Below the pieces are notes generated by a model, which saw only the letters and a program-made list of their open reading frames with translations, did no database searches and was not told where the DNA came from. Made by a program: the position numbers and the translations under genes. From the NCBI GenBank assembly GCA_903970435.1, contig CAJCIS010000041.1, positions 1 to 44,890 of the forward strand: a stretch of DNA of 44,890 nucleotides, written 5' to 3'. The DNA comes from Acidobacteriota bacterium. GTDB lineage: Bacteria > Pseudomonadota > Alphaproteobacteria > Acetobacterales > Acetobacteraceae. Below, piece after piece: positions 1 to 7,942 of the stretch. The number at the start of each line of letters is the position of its first letter. Within the stretch, counting starts at the first letter, position 1.

Positions 1-860
1 AGATCGAGCGCGGCGTCGATGGCGCCGAGGATCGGTGGGGGCAAGGCGGTGGTGTAGATGAAGCCGGCGCAGGCGTTTTGCAGAAAGTCGATGAGAGGGC
101 GGCTGGCGGCGACGTAGGCGCCGAAACTTCCCAGCGCCTTGCTGAAGGTTCCCATGACGAGGTCGATGCCGGGGAGGTGGGCGCACAGGCCCATGCCGGC
201 GGTGCCGAGCACGCCGGTGGCGTGGGCTTCGTCGATGTAGAGGAAGGCACCGTGCTGGGCGGCCAGGTTGGTGAGGGTCGCGATGTCGGCGCGGTCGCCG
301 TCCATGGAGAACACGCTTTCGGTGACGATGAAGCGGCGGCCGGGGCGGTTTTCGTTCTCTTCCAGCAACGCAGCGAGGTGCCGCGTGTCGTTGTGGCGGA
401 AGCGGATCGGTTTGATGCCGGCCAGGCGGGCGCCGTGCACCAGGCTGGAATGGTTCAATTCGTCGGCGAACAGTTTTGTGTCGGGGCCGGCGAAGCGCAG
501 CAGGGCGCCGAGCACGGCGGCGTTGGTTTGCCAGCCGCTGGCCAGCAGCATGGCGGCGCCGTGGCCCTTCAGGGCGGCGATGCGGGCCTCGATGGCGGCA
601 TGCTGCTCGAAGGTGCCGCACACGAGGCGCGAGGCCCCTGCCCCGGTGCCGAGCGTGGCGCTGTATTCGGCGGCGCGTTCGGCGAGGTGCTTGTGGCGGG
701 ACAGCCCGAGATAGTCGTTGGACGAGAAATTCAGCAGATGGCGGCCGTCGCGAATGACGGAGCCAGCAATGTCGGGGCGTGTGGCGACGAGGCTGCGGCG
801 GAGGCCGGCGGCTTCGAGGCGATCTAGTTCAGCGGTGAAGAGGTGGTCGAAGCGGGACAT
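1..860 (-). CDS. bioF: 8-amino-7-oxononanoate synthase (BioF), 3' end cut by window edge
   Basis: Condenses pimeloyl-ACP or pimeloyl-CoA with L-alanine to 8-amino-7-oxononanoate, the first committed step of biotin ring assembly (PLP enzyme, cytosol). Reading the minus strand from the ATG at 860 gives at least 286 codons without a stop. The translation starts MSRFDHLFTAELDRLEAAGL and continues with NFSSNDYLGLS (about 44-54), a glycine-rich GTGAGASRLVCG (71-82), DEAHATGVLG (210-219, PLP-contacting Asp and His) and GTFSKALGSFG with the Schiff-base Lys at about 241. These are the diagnostic motifs of the alpha-oxoamine synthase family, and the order and spacing fit BioF rather than 5-aminolevulinate synthase. 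The C-terminal roughly 90-100 residues lie beyond position 1. bioB and bioA sit 1.3-2.3 kb to the right, which supports the assignment. Confidence 0.93.
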   Translation of the reverse strand, partial: MSRFDHLFTAELDRLEAAGLRRSLVATRPDIAGSVIRDGRHLLNFSSNDYLGLSRHKHLAERAAEYSATLGTGAGASRLVCGTFEQHAAIEARIAALKGHGAAMLLASGWQTNAAVLGALLRFAGPDTKLFADELNHSSLVHGARLAGIKPIRFRHNDTRHLAALLEENENRPGRRFIVTESVFSMDGDRADIATLTNLAAQHGAFLYIDEAHATGVLGTAGMGLCAHLPGIDLVMGTFSKALGSFGAYVAASRPLIDFLQNACAGFIYTTALPPPILGAIDAALD

Positions 861-918
861 TGGCCTTTGGAGGGTTGGCAGATGCGCGTGGTGCGCGGCG
901 GCGCATGGATAAGAAGAA

Positions 919-1039
919 AGGAAGTAGTTCTTTTTTGAAAAAAAGAACCAAAAAACTTTTATCGATTTAGCCCCACAACAAGCAAGCCGAACAGCCAAAA
1001 GTTTTTTGGTTCTTTTTTTCAAAAAAGAACTACTTCCTT
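919..1039. repeat. Family A palindromic element, inverted pair
   Basis: Two copies of the AT-rich element face each other (919-960 and 997-1039) with a 36-base spacer. Each contains a 10-bp-arm palindrome (arm GTTCTTTTTT, arm AAAAAAGAAC) flanked by GGAAGTA on one side and CAAAAAACTTTT on the other. The right copy begins directly at the stop codon of the minus-strand reductase gene ending at 1039. The left copy lies upstream of bioF. The two copies together can fold into one long hairpin. Confidence 0.9.
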
Positions 1040-2085
1040 CAATCCTCCCACGGCATCAAAACAATCTTGCCGCCCACGCCACCCGCATCGATACGCGCAT
1101 GCACGCTGCGCGCGGCGCCGAGGGGTAGGCGGTCGACGACAATCGGGTGGATGGCACCCGTGCGGAGAAGTTCGAACAAGGCGGCGAGGTCGGCCTTGAA
1201 TTCGTCCGGGTGCGTCGTGCGGCGGGCCGTGATGGCGTAGAATTCGGCGCGGCGGTTGCTGAACAGGAAGGGAAGTGCGTTCCACAGCTTGAGGCGGGCC
1301 ATGCCGAGGGCGGCAGACGGGAGGCCTGCGCGGCCTTGCGCCATGGTTTGCGCGCCGTAGCCGATGAGCAGGCCGCCGGGGCCCAGGCAGGCGAATGAGC
1401 GGGCGAAATGGGCGCCGCCGATGGCGTCGAAGGCGATGTCGACGCCGGGGCCGCCGGGGTTGTGGGCGGTGAGGCGGCGCACTTCGGGGACGAAATCGTC
1501 GGCGTGGTAGTCGATGCCGGTGGCGCCAAAGTGCGCCACGACGGGGAGGTTGGCGGCGGAGCAGGTGCCGATGGCGTTCAGACCGAAATGGCGCGCAAGG
1601 TCGAGCAGGGCGGTGCCGACCGTGCCGGAGGCGCCGATGACGAGGATGGTGGCGCCGGGCGGCAGCAGGCGATAGCGGGTGAGCATCTGGAACGCGGTGA
1701 GGTAGGCGAGCGGCATGCAGACGGCTTCGGCCGGATCGAGGCTGCGCGGTACGGGCACGAGGTATTGCGCGGGGCGGATGGCGTATTGGGCGTAGCCGCC
1801 GGTGATGCTGAGGTCGGCAACCACTTGGCCCGGGGGCGGCGCGGTGACGCCGGGGCCGGTTTTCTCGACAATGCCGACCAGGTCGTAGCCGGGGGTGAAG
1901 GGCAGCTTGCCTTTGAAGCCGGGATAGCGGCCGCGGCGGATGAAGGTGTCGGTGAAGCCGGTGCCGGCGGCGAACACCTTGATGCGGACTTCGCCGGGGC
2001 CGGGTTCGGGGACGGTGTCCTGTTGCGAGAGTTGCAGGACTTCGGGGCCGCCGAAGCGGGCGATGGTGATGTGGCGCCAGGACAT
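1039..2085 (-). CDS. Zinc-independent medium-chain dehydrogenase / NADPH:quinone reductase-like protein
   Basis: 348 aa, full length for the quinone oxidoreductase branch of the MDR superfamily. The N-terminal GroES-like half runs to about residue 120 (PGYDLVGIVEKTGPGV). It is followed by a Rossmann nucleotide-binding domain with the signature ILVIGASGTVGTALLDLAR (about 146-164). The catalytic-zinc Cys/His pattern of alcohol dehydrogenases is absent, which points to an NAD(P)H-dependent reductase of quinones or enones; the substrate is unknown. The ATG at 2085 is preferred to the longer reading-frame alternatives because the family's N-terminus (MSWRHITIARFGGPEVLQL) begins there. It is divergent from bioB, with 84 bp between starts, and is not a known biotin gene, so it may only be a passenger in the bio locus. 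Confidence 0.85.
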   Translation of the reverse strand: MSWRHITIARFGGPEVLQLSQQDTVPEPGPGEVRIKVFAAGTGFTDTFIRRGRYPGFKGKLPFTPGYDLVGIVEKTGPGVTAPPPGQVVADLSITGGYAQYAIRPAQYLVPVPRSLDPAEAVCMPLAYLTAFQMLTRYRLLPPGATILVIGASGTVGTALLDLARHFGLNAIGTCSAANLPVVAHFGATGIDYHADDFVPEVRRLTAHNPGGPGVDIAFDAIGGAHFARSFACLGPGGLLIGYGAQTMAQGRAGLPSAALGMARLKLWNALPFLFSNRRAEFYAITARRTTHPDEFKADLAALFELLRTGAIHPIVVDRLPLGAARSVHARIDAGGVGGKIVLMPWED

Positions 2086-2169
2086 CGGGGCGGTGTAGCC
2101 GTGATCGGGGCGGTTGTCGCCGTTGGGTGGGCGCCATCACGCTTTGTCATTGGGGCGTCCTGCGGCTAA

Positions 2170-3138
2170 ATGGCGCGCATGAACGCCATTCCTCCTGCGA
2201 CGCTGCGCCACGACTGGTCGACTGCCGACATCCAGGCCCTGCTGGAGGCGCCGTTTCCGGAATTGATGTTTCGGGCGCAGGCGGCGCACCGGGCGCATCA
2301 TGATCCGTGCCGGGTGCAGATCAGCACCTTGCTCAGCATCAAAACCGGCGGCTGCCCGGAGGATTGCGCGTATTGCCCGCAGAGTGCCGCCTACGAAACC
2401 GGCGTGGCCGCCAGCAAGCTGATGGACGTGGGCGCGGTGCTGGCCGAGGCGCGGGCGGCGCGGGACGCAGGGGCGACGCGGTTCTGCATGGGTGCGGCCT
2501 GGCGCAGCCCGAAGGATCGCGACCTGGACGCGGTGTGCGCCATGGTGGAGGGCGTGCGCGCGCTGGGGCTGGAAAGCTGCGTGACCTTGGGCATGCTGAC
2601 GGCGCCGCAGGCACAGCGGCTTGCGGCGGCGGGGCTGGATTACTACAACCATAATCTGGATACATCTCCGGAATATTATCGCGATATCATCACCACGCGG
2701 ACGTATCAGGATCGGCTCGATACGCTGGGGCATGTGCGGGATGCCGGTATCAATGTGTGCTGCGGCGGCATTGTGGGGATGGGCGAGGCGGCAGCCGACC
2801 GCGCCGGACTGATTGCGGCGCTGGCGAGCCTGCCGAAACATCCCGAAAGCGTGCCGATCAATGCGCTGGTGCGGGTGGCGGGCACCAAGCTGGCGGACGC
2901 GGCGCCGATCGATGCGATCGATTTCGTGCGGGTGATTGCGGCGGCGCGGATCAGCATGCCGCTGGCCTATGTGCGGCTGTCCGCCGGCCGCGAGGGCATG
3001 ACCGACGAGGCCCAGGCGCTTTGTTTTCTGGCCGGCGCCAACTCGATTTTTTATGGGCCGCGGCTGCTGACAACGGCCAATCCGGCGGCCGATCGCGACC
3101 GCGTGCTGCTGGGGCGGCTGGGGATGCGGGCGCAATGA
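2170..3138 (+). CDS. bioB: Biotin synthase (BioB), radical SAM
   Basis: 322 aa. Inserts sulfur into dethiobiotin to form biotin using SAM, a [4Fe-4S] cluster and an auxiliary [2Fe-2S] cluster. The radical-SAM motif CPEDCAYC supplies Cys62, Cys66 and Cys69. Further family motifs are [12 protein letters not shown] (about 158-169), the 'CGGIVGMGE' turn (about 198-206), '[14 protein letters not shown]' and the C-terminal '[16 protein letters not shown]'. The length and these motifs are typical of alphaproteobacterial BioB. Two starts are possible: ATG 2170 (MARMNAIPP) or ATG 2179 (MNAIPP); neither has a strong Shine-Dalgarno. A family A element follows 31 bases after the stop, then bioA, so bioB-bioA probably form one unit. 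No bioD or bioC is in view. Confidence 0.96.
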   Translation: MARMNAIPPATLRHDWSTADIQALLEAPFPELMFRAQAAHRAHHDPCRVQISTLLSIKTGGCPEDCAYCPQSAAYETGVAASKLMDVGAVLAEARAARDAGATRFCMGAAWRSPKDRDLDAVCAMVEGVRALGLESCVTLGMLTAPQAQRLAAAGLDYYNHNLDTSPEYYRDIITTRTYQDRLDTLGHVRDAGINVCCGGIVGMGEAAADRAGLIAALASLPKHPESVPINALVRVAGTKLADAAPIDAIDFVRVIAAARISMPLAYVRLSAGREGMTDEAQALCFLAGANSIFYGPRLLTTANPAADRDRVLLGRLGMRAQ

Positions 3139-3169
3139 CGCGCGACTTCTACTAAGCAAAAACAAGGGC

Positions 3170-3213
3170 AAGGAAGTCGTTCTTTTTTGAAAAAAAGAAC
3201 CAAAAAACTTTTG
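3170..3213. repeat. Family A palindromic element overlapping the 5' end of bioA
   Basis: Single copy in the GGAAG-first orientation relative to bioB. Its AAGGAAG (3170-3176) resembles a Shine-Dalgarno, and a TTG inside the palindrome (3187) opens the frame that continues into bioA. The element therefore spans the spacer and the translation start of the next gene. Confidence 0.88.
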
Positions 3214-4491
3214 TCTGTTCGGGGGGGCGGCTCGGCTCATCCGGACTTCAGCGTTTGGCGCCCCTACACGCAAATGCGCACTTCACTGCCGCCGCTGCGC
3301 GCGGTGCGCACCGAGGGGGCGCGGATTCATCTCGATGACGGACGCGTTCTGATCGACGGCACGGCAAGCTGGTGGACGGCGTGTCACGGCTACAACCACC
3401 CCCACATCCGCGAAGCCGTGGCGCGGCAATTGGCAGTCATGCCGCACGTCATGTTCGGCGGCCTGACGCATGATCCCGCGGAGCAGCTTGCCGAGCGCCT
3501 GACGGCGCTGCTGCCAGGCGACCTCAACCATGTGTTTTTCGCCGATAGCGGATCCGTCGCGGTTGAGGTGGCGATGAAGATGGCCGCGCAATACTGGCTC
3601 AATCAAGGCATCCGCACGCGCACGAAATTTCTGGCGTTCGCGGGTGGTTATCATGGCGATACGTTCGCCACGATGGCGGTGTGCGACCCCGAGGAAGGCA
3701 TGCACGCGCTGTTCGGGCCGTTGCTGCCGCGCCATGTCATCCGGCCGTTGCCGCGCGATGCGGCGGGTGCGGCGGCCTTGGGGCAGTTCCTCGATGAGCA
3801 TGCGGAGTCGCTGGCGGGCATTCTGGTGGAGCCGCTGGCGCAAGGCGCGGGCGGGATGATTTTTCATGAGGGCGAGGTGCTGCGCTGCTTGCGGGCCCTG
3901 GCCGACCGGCACGGGCTGCCGCTGATTTTCGATGAGATATTCACCGGGTTCGGGCGCACCGGCAGCCTGTTCGCCTGCGAGCAGGCCGGCGTGGTGCCGG
4001 ATATCATAACGCTTTCAAAGGCATTGACCGGCGGGACCATGGCGCTGTCGGCCGCCATTGCGCGGACGCATATTTTCGCGGCGTTTCTGAGCGAGAATGC
4101 CGGCCATGCGCTGATGCACGGGCCGACCTACATGGCAAATCCGCTGGCCTGTTCGGCAGCGTTGGCGTCGCTGGAGCTGTTTGCCGCCGAGCCGCGGCTG
4201 GCGCAGGTGGAAGCGATCGGCGCGGCAATGGGCGAACAGCTGGCGCCGTGCCGCTGCCTGCCCGGGGTGCGGGATGTGCGGGTGCTGGGTGCGATCGGGG
4301 TGGTGGAGTTGCACAGGATCGCGGACATGAATGCGCTGAAGGCCGCGCTGGCCGCGGCTGGGGTGTGGGTGCGTCCGTTCCGCAACATCGTGTATCTGAC
4401 CCCGGCCTTTACCATCGCGGCGGAGGAGCTGGCGTTCCTGTGCGGTGCGGTGAGGCGGGTGCTGGAGCGGGCACCGGGCAACATTGCGTAG
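3187..4491 (+). CDS. bioA: Adenosylmethionine-8-amino-7-oxononanoate aminotransferase (BioA)
   Basis: Transfers the amino group of SAM to 8-amino-7-oxononanoate, giving 7,8-diaminopelargonate (PLP class III aminotransferase). Motifs: VWRPYTQM (about 23-30), [62 protein letters not shown] and LSKALTGGT with the PLP lysine at about residue 278. The length is normal (434 aa). The start is odd: no ATG lies upstream of WRPYTQM in this frame. The frame opens in a family A element, either at TTG 3187 (AAGGAAG ten bases upstream; N-terminus MKKRTKKLL coded by the repeat) or at TTG 3211. Both place the first conserved Trp at a plausible distance (residue 24 or 16). The identification is secure; the start is not. 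Confidence 0.94.
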   Translation: MKKRTKKLLSVRGGGSAHPDFSVWRPYTQMRTSLPPLRAVRTEGARIHLDDGRVLIDGTASWWTACHGYNHPHIREAVARQLAVMPHVMFGGLTHDPAEQLAERLTALLPGDLNHVFFADSGSVAVEVAMKMAAQYWLNQGIRTRTKFLAFAGGYHGDTFATMAVCDPEEGMHALFGPLLPRHVIRPLPRDAAGAAALGQFLDEHAESLAGILVEPLAQGAGGMIFHEGEVLRCLRALADRHGLPLIFDEIFTGFGRTGSLFACEQAGVVPDIITLSKALTGGTMALSAAIARTHIFAAFLSENAGHALMHGPTYMANPLACSAALASLELFAAEPRLAQVEAIGAAMGEQLAPCRCLPGVRDVRVLGAIGVVELHRIADMNALKAALAAAGVWVRPFRNIVYLTPAFTIAAEELAFLCGAVRRVLERAPGNIA

Positions 4492-4580
4492 GGCATAGAA
4501 GCGGACCGCCGGGCGAAAAAGGCTGACATGGGCGGGGCGATGGACGCGTCGCTGGCCTTCCTCCCGGCGTTCAGGACCGC

Positions 4581-4586
4581 TATAAG
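4581..4586 (+). promoter_or_regulatory. Possible -10 box of the tRNA-Leu promoter
   Basis: TATAAG stands 10 bases before the first base of the tRNA, the spacing expected if transcription starts just upstream of the mature 5' end. At the usual 17-base distance only a weak -35 (TTCCTC, 4558-4563) is seen, so this is tentative. Confidence 0.35.
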
Positions 4587-4596
4587 GCCCGCGGCG

Positions 4597-4682
4597 GCGG
4601 GTGTGGCGAAATGGTAACCGCATCTGACTCAAAATCAGACGGGGGCAACCCCTTGCCGGTTCGAGTCCGGCCACCCGCACCA
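4597..4682 (+). tRNA. tRNA-Leu (anticodon CAA)
   Basis: The acceptor stem GCGGGTG (4597-4603) pairs with CACCCGC (4672-4678), followed by the encoded ACCA. The anticodon arm TCTGA-CTCAAAA-TCAGA places CAA at loop positions 34-36, reading UUG (Leu). A long variable arm (CGGGGGCAACCCCT region) marks it as class II, and the T arm has the usual GGTTCGAGTCC. Length is 86 bases including CCA. No duplicated 3' end that would indicate an integration site was found in the window. Confidence 0.95.
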
Positions 4683-4694
4683 ATCCGCATGGAT

Positions 4695-4738
4695 AAAAGT
4701 TTTTTGGTTCTTTTTTTCAAAAAAGAACTACTTCCCTT
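4695..4738. repeat. Family A palindromic element between tRNA-Leu and the efflux lipoprotein gene
   Basis: Near-consensus copy 12 bases after the tRNA. Its GGAAG side faces the stop codon of the minus-strand gene ending at 4746, the same stop-proximal orientation seen at most other gene ends. Confidence 0.88.
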
Positions 4739-4745
4739 CTTTCCT

Positions 4746-6248
4746 TCAACGCCCCGCATCAGCCACCTGACGCAAGCCTCCGGTCCACCCGCCCGCGGTC
4801 GCAACAAACAAACGCGCGACGTCGACATATTGGCGCGCGGTGGCGTCCACCAGGGCGATCTGGGCGCGCTGATATAGACGTTCCGCATCAAGTACATTCA
4901 ATATTCCCGCGTTGCCCGCTTCGAAGCTGAGGCGCGACAGGTCGCGGTTGCGCGTGGCCGTCTGCGCCGCATCCTGCTGGTTGCTGACCGAGCGCTGATC
5001 GTTCTGCAGGGCGTCAAGCAGGTCGGCAACCTGCTGAAACGATTCAAGGACGGTCTGGCGATAGGCGGCAGCGCTCGAACGGGCAGCGTCCACCGCGGCA
5101 CGTTGTTGCGCTTTCAGCGTGCCGCCATGGAAGATCGGCGCTGTCAGGCCGGCGAACAGGTCGAAGCTGCGGAAACTGTTGGAAAACAGGCCGGCGGCGG
5201 CCGGCGCCGCGGTGCCAAGCGTGCCGCCCAGCGTCACGTCCGGGTACAAAGCCGCGGTGGCGACACCGATTGCGGCCGTGGCGGCGTGCAGATCCGCCTC
5301 CGCCTGCAGAATATCAGGCCGCTTGCGGACAAGCACCGACGGGATGGCCACGGGCACGTCGCGCGGCAGCGTGAAATGCGACAACGCGAAATCGGCGGGG
5401 CCGAGATCGGCCGGGGCCTCGCCCAGCAAAATTGCCAGCATGTGCCGCGCCGCGTCGCGCTGCTGGACCAGCTGGGGGAGGTCGCCACGATCGTCGGCGA
5501 GCTGGCTTCGTGTATTGAGAACTTCCACCAGCGTGCCTTCGCCGGCGCGCCGCCGTTCCTCGGTCAGATCGACCAGGCGCTGATCGTCGGCCAGCAGGGC
5601 CTCGTACGTCGCAATGCGCGCCTGGATGGCCGCGATCGTCAGCGCCGCGTTGACCACCCGCCCGGCGATGACGAGGTGGGCCGCTTCGGTCTGGCGGCGC
5701 TGCGCATCCGCCTGCGCCCGCGCCTGTTCGAGGCGCCGGCGGCTGGCGCCGAACAGATCCGCATCGTAACTGATGCCGCCGCCCACGGTGTAGAGGCTCA
5801 GGGTGGGATTGCCGAGGCCGGGAAAACTGGCCGGATCGAAACCGAACGCCTCCAGATTGATTTCCTCGCGCTCTACCCGCGCATTTCCATCCACTTGCGG
5901 ATAAAGCCGCCCCGCGGCGGCGGCCACTTGCGCCTGCGCGCGGGCCAGGGTCGCGTTGCTGCCGGCGAGGCTTTGATTATGGGCGATCGCCTGGTCAACC
6001 AGGGCGTTCAGAGCCGGCGAGCCGAACGACATCCACCAGCGCGGCCCGGGGCCATCACCGAGATCCGGACGTGGCGCGCCTTGCATGGGCGCGGCCGCCT
6101 CGGCGGACCCGACATAGGCGGTCGCCGACGGAGACTTTGGCGCGCGAAAATTCGGCCCGACCATGCAGCCGCCGAGGACAAGCGTGCAGGCAAGAAAGGA
6201 AGTATTTCTTTTTTGAAAAAAAGAAACAAAAAACTTTTGCTGACTCAA
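4746..6248 (-). CDS. RND/EmrAB-type efflux outer membrane lipoprotein, NodT family (TolC-like channel)
   Basis: About 500 aa. Outer membrane channel of a tripartite efflux pump. It has a lipobox LVLGGC followed by the family signature MVGPNFRAPKSP, and two repeated outer-membrane-efflux domains rich in long helices (for example SLAGSNATLARAQAQVAAA and VLRKRPDILQAEADLHAA, the latter diagnostic of NodT/OprM proteins). It lies downstream of the pump and adaptor genes in one operon. The start is unusual. No ATG precedes the lipobox. A TTG at 6248 has a good GGAG (6255-6258) six bases upstream and gives a 27-residue signal peptide. About 13 of those residues (FFVSFFQKRNTSF) are coded by a family A element. 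Longer TTG starts at 6293 or 6317 are possible. Identity is certain; the start is probable. Confidence 0.9.
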   Translation of the reverse strand: MSQQKFFVSFFQKRNTSFLACTLVLGGCMVGPNFRAPKSPSATAYVGSAEAAAPMQGAPRPDLGDGPGPRWWMSFGSPALNALVDQAIAHNQSLAGSNATLARAQAQVAAAAGRLYPQVDGNARVEREEINLEAFGFDPASFPGLGNPTLSLYTVGGGISYDADLFGASRRRLEQARAQADAQRRQTEAAHLVIAGRVVNAALTIAAIQARIATYEALLADDQRLVDLTEERRRAGEGTLVEVLNTRSQLADDRGDLPQLVQQRDAARHMLAILLGEAPADLGPADFALSHFTLPRDVPVAIPSVLVRKRPDILQAEADLHAATAAIGVATAALYPDVTLGGTLGTAAPAAAGLFSNSFRSFDLFAGLTAPIFHGGTLKAQQRAAVDAARSSAAAYRQTVLESFQQVADLLDALQNDQRSVSNQQDAAQTATRNRDLSRLSFEAGNAGILNVLDAERLYQRAQIALVDATARQYVDVARLFVATAGGWTGGLRQVADAGR

Positions 6249-6310
6249 AGGATTCTCCGAACAGAGTAAAAGTTTTTTGGTTCTTTTTTTCAAAAAAGAA
6301 CGACTTCCTT
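6197..6310. repeat. Family A element, inverted pair inside the efflux operon
   Basis: Copies at about 6197-6240 and 6268-6310 in opposite orientation. The right copy follows the stop codon of the pump gene (6314). The left copy lies inside the signal-peptide region of the downstream lipoprotein gene. The spacer carries that gene's GGAG ribosome-binding site and TTG start. Folding of the pair would place the start region in a loop, which could control translation. Confidence 0.85.
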
Positions 6311-6313
6311 TCT

Positions 6314-7846
6314 TCAATCCGGATGAATTTCAAGCCGCAATTCATCCCCCCGCGTGCGCGCCGGGCGCAGCAGCAGCAGAAAGGGCATGATCAGCAGGAT
6401 CATCACAAACAAAATCCAGTACCCGTCGAGATAGGCGACCATGCTGGCCTGCCGGGTAATTTCCGCATCCATGCCGGCCACCGCGCCGGGGGCGGCGAAA
6501 TCGAAGCCCGGCGCACGCAGGTCGAGAACCGGATTGTCGGGCCTGATGCCCTCCACCAGCCGTGCATGCACAATTTCGGCGTTGCGCGATGTCAAGGTCT
6601 GCAGCACCGAAATCCCGACCGCCGAGCCGACGTTGCGGATCAGCGTGTACATCGCGGTACCTTCGTTGCGGTAACGTTTGTCGAGCGTGGCGAACGCCAT
6701 GGTTGCCAGCGGCACGAAGATCAGGCCGTTGCCGAACCCGGCCGCCACGCCGGACCAGACGACCATGCGCGAATCCATTTGCAGCGAAAAGCCCGCCATC
6801 AGATGCAGCGAATACGCCACCAGGCTAAAGCCGGCGAACATCAGGATGCGTGCATCCACCCGCCGGATCAGGGAACCCACCACCATGGTGGAGAGCAGGG
6901 TGCCGACCCCGCGGGGCGCGGACACCAGGCCGGTCAGCACAACCGGGTAGCCCATCAGGCGCTGAAGCATGGTCGGCAGCAGCGCCAGGACGGAAAACAG
7001 CAGCACGCCGAACATGAAACCGTACAGCGCGCCAATCAGAAAATTACGGTCCTCGAACAGCGCGAAATCGATAAAGGGGTCGCGCGTCGTCAATGCCTGC
7101 ACGACGAAGCAATAAAAAAAGAACAGCGACAACGCGGCCTCGACGCAGATTTCGGTGGACGAGAACCAATCGAGCTGCTGGCCGCGATCGAGCATGAGCT
7201 GCAACAGCCCGATGGCCAGGGCGAGCATGAAGAAACCAGCCAGATCCAGTCTGGCGGGCCGGCCGCCGCGGCTCTCCTTCAGGAAAGTGGCCACACCGAG
7301 GAAGGTCAGGATGCCGAACGGCACGTTGACGTAGAATACCCATCGCCAACTGAAATTCTCGGTCAGCCAGCCGCCGATCACCGGGCCCATGATGGGGGCG
7401 AACATCGACCCCATGCTGAAAATGGCCATCGCCTGGCCGTGGCGTTCCGGCGGATTGATGTCGAGCAGGATCGCCTGGCTCATGGGGATGAGGGCGGCGC
7501 CGAAAATGCCTTGCAGGGCGCGGAAGGCCACGAGTTCACCGAGGCTGGTGGCGACCCCGCAAAGCGCTGATACGACCGTGAAGCCGAGCACGGAGACGAG
7601 CACCAGCTGCTTGCGGCCGTAGCGATTGGCCAGCCATCCGCACAGAGGAATGAAAATCGCGCTGGCCACGATATAGGAGGTGAGCACCCAGGTAATTTCG
7701 TCCTGCGATGCCGAGACGCTGCCTTGCATGTGCGGCAGGGCGACGTTGGCGATCGTGGTGTCCAGCGCACTCATGAACGTGGCGGTGGTCACCGACAGGG
7801 TAAGAAACCGCCGCGTGACCGGATCAGGGTAGGCATGCCCTGTCAT
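6314..7846 (-). CDS. DHA2-family MFS multidrug transporter (EmrB/QacA type)
   Basis: 510 aa, inner membrane, 14 predicted transmembrane segments; proton-driven export of hydrophobic compounds. Family markers: LDTTIANVALPHMQGSV (TM1, motif D1 of DHA2), GWLANRYGRKQL (motif A after TM2), 'RALQGIFGAALIPMSQA' (motif B), 'APIMGPVIGGWL' (motif C) and 'NFSWRWVFYVNVPFG'. It starts at ATG 7846, 97 bp after the adaptor gene's stop, with a family A element between. Operon order is adaptor, pump, outer membrane channel, as in EmrAB-TolC-like systems. The substrate is not predictable; the neighbouring catabolic region could make it an exporter of toxic substrates or intermediates. Confidence 0.94.
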   Translation of the reverse strand: MTGHAYPDPVTRRFLTLSVTTATFMSALDTTIANVALPHMQGSVSASQDEITWVLTSYIVASAIFIPLCGWLANRYGRKQLVLVSVLGFTVVSALCGVATSLGELVAFRALQGIFGAALIPMSQAILLDINPPERHGQAMAIFSMGSMFAPIMGPVIGGWLTENFSWRWVFYVNVPFGILTFLGVATFLKESRGGRPARLDLAGFFMLALAIGLLQLMLDRGQQLDWFSSTEICVEAALSLFFFYCFVVQALTTRDPFIDFALFEDRNFLIGALYGFMFGVLLFSVLALLPTMLQRLMGYPVVLTGLVSAPRGVGTLLSTMVVGSLIRRVDARILMFAGFSLVAYSLHLMAGFSLQMDSRMVVWSGVAAGFGNGLIFVPLATMAFATLDKRYRNEGTAMYTLIRNVGSAVGISVLQTLTSRNAEIVHARLVEGIRPDNPVLDLRAPGFDFAAPGAVAGMDAEITRQASMVAYLDGYWILFVMILLIMPFLLLLRPARTRGDELRLEIHPD

Positions 7847-7892
7847 TGCTGGCTATCCGTTACGCGCATGGCCGGCAGCAACGGACAACAGA

Positions 7893-7936
7893 CAAAAGTC
7901 TTTCGGTTCCTTGTTTCAGGAAAGAACTGCTTCCCT
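7893..7936. repeat. Diverged family A element between adaptor and pump genes
   Basis: Recognisable but substituted copy (GGTTCCTTGTTTCAGG core) directly after the stop of the adaptor gene (7943, minus strand), in the usual GGAAG-proximal orientation. Confidence 0.75.
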
Positions 7937-7942
7937 CGCCGT

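Noticed and set aside
4597-4682. tRNA-Leu as a mobile-element integration site marking the start of an island
   Set aside because: No integrase and no duplicated tRNA 3' end were found downstream; the adjacent efflux operon looks ordinary.
6071-7570. Long open frame on the plus strand opposite the MFS gene
   Set aside because: It is antisense to a clear transporter, and its translation is low-complexity (His/Gln/Arg-rich), as expected for a GC-rich shadow frame.
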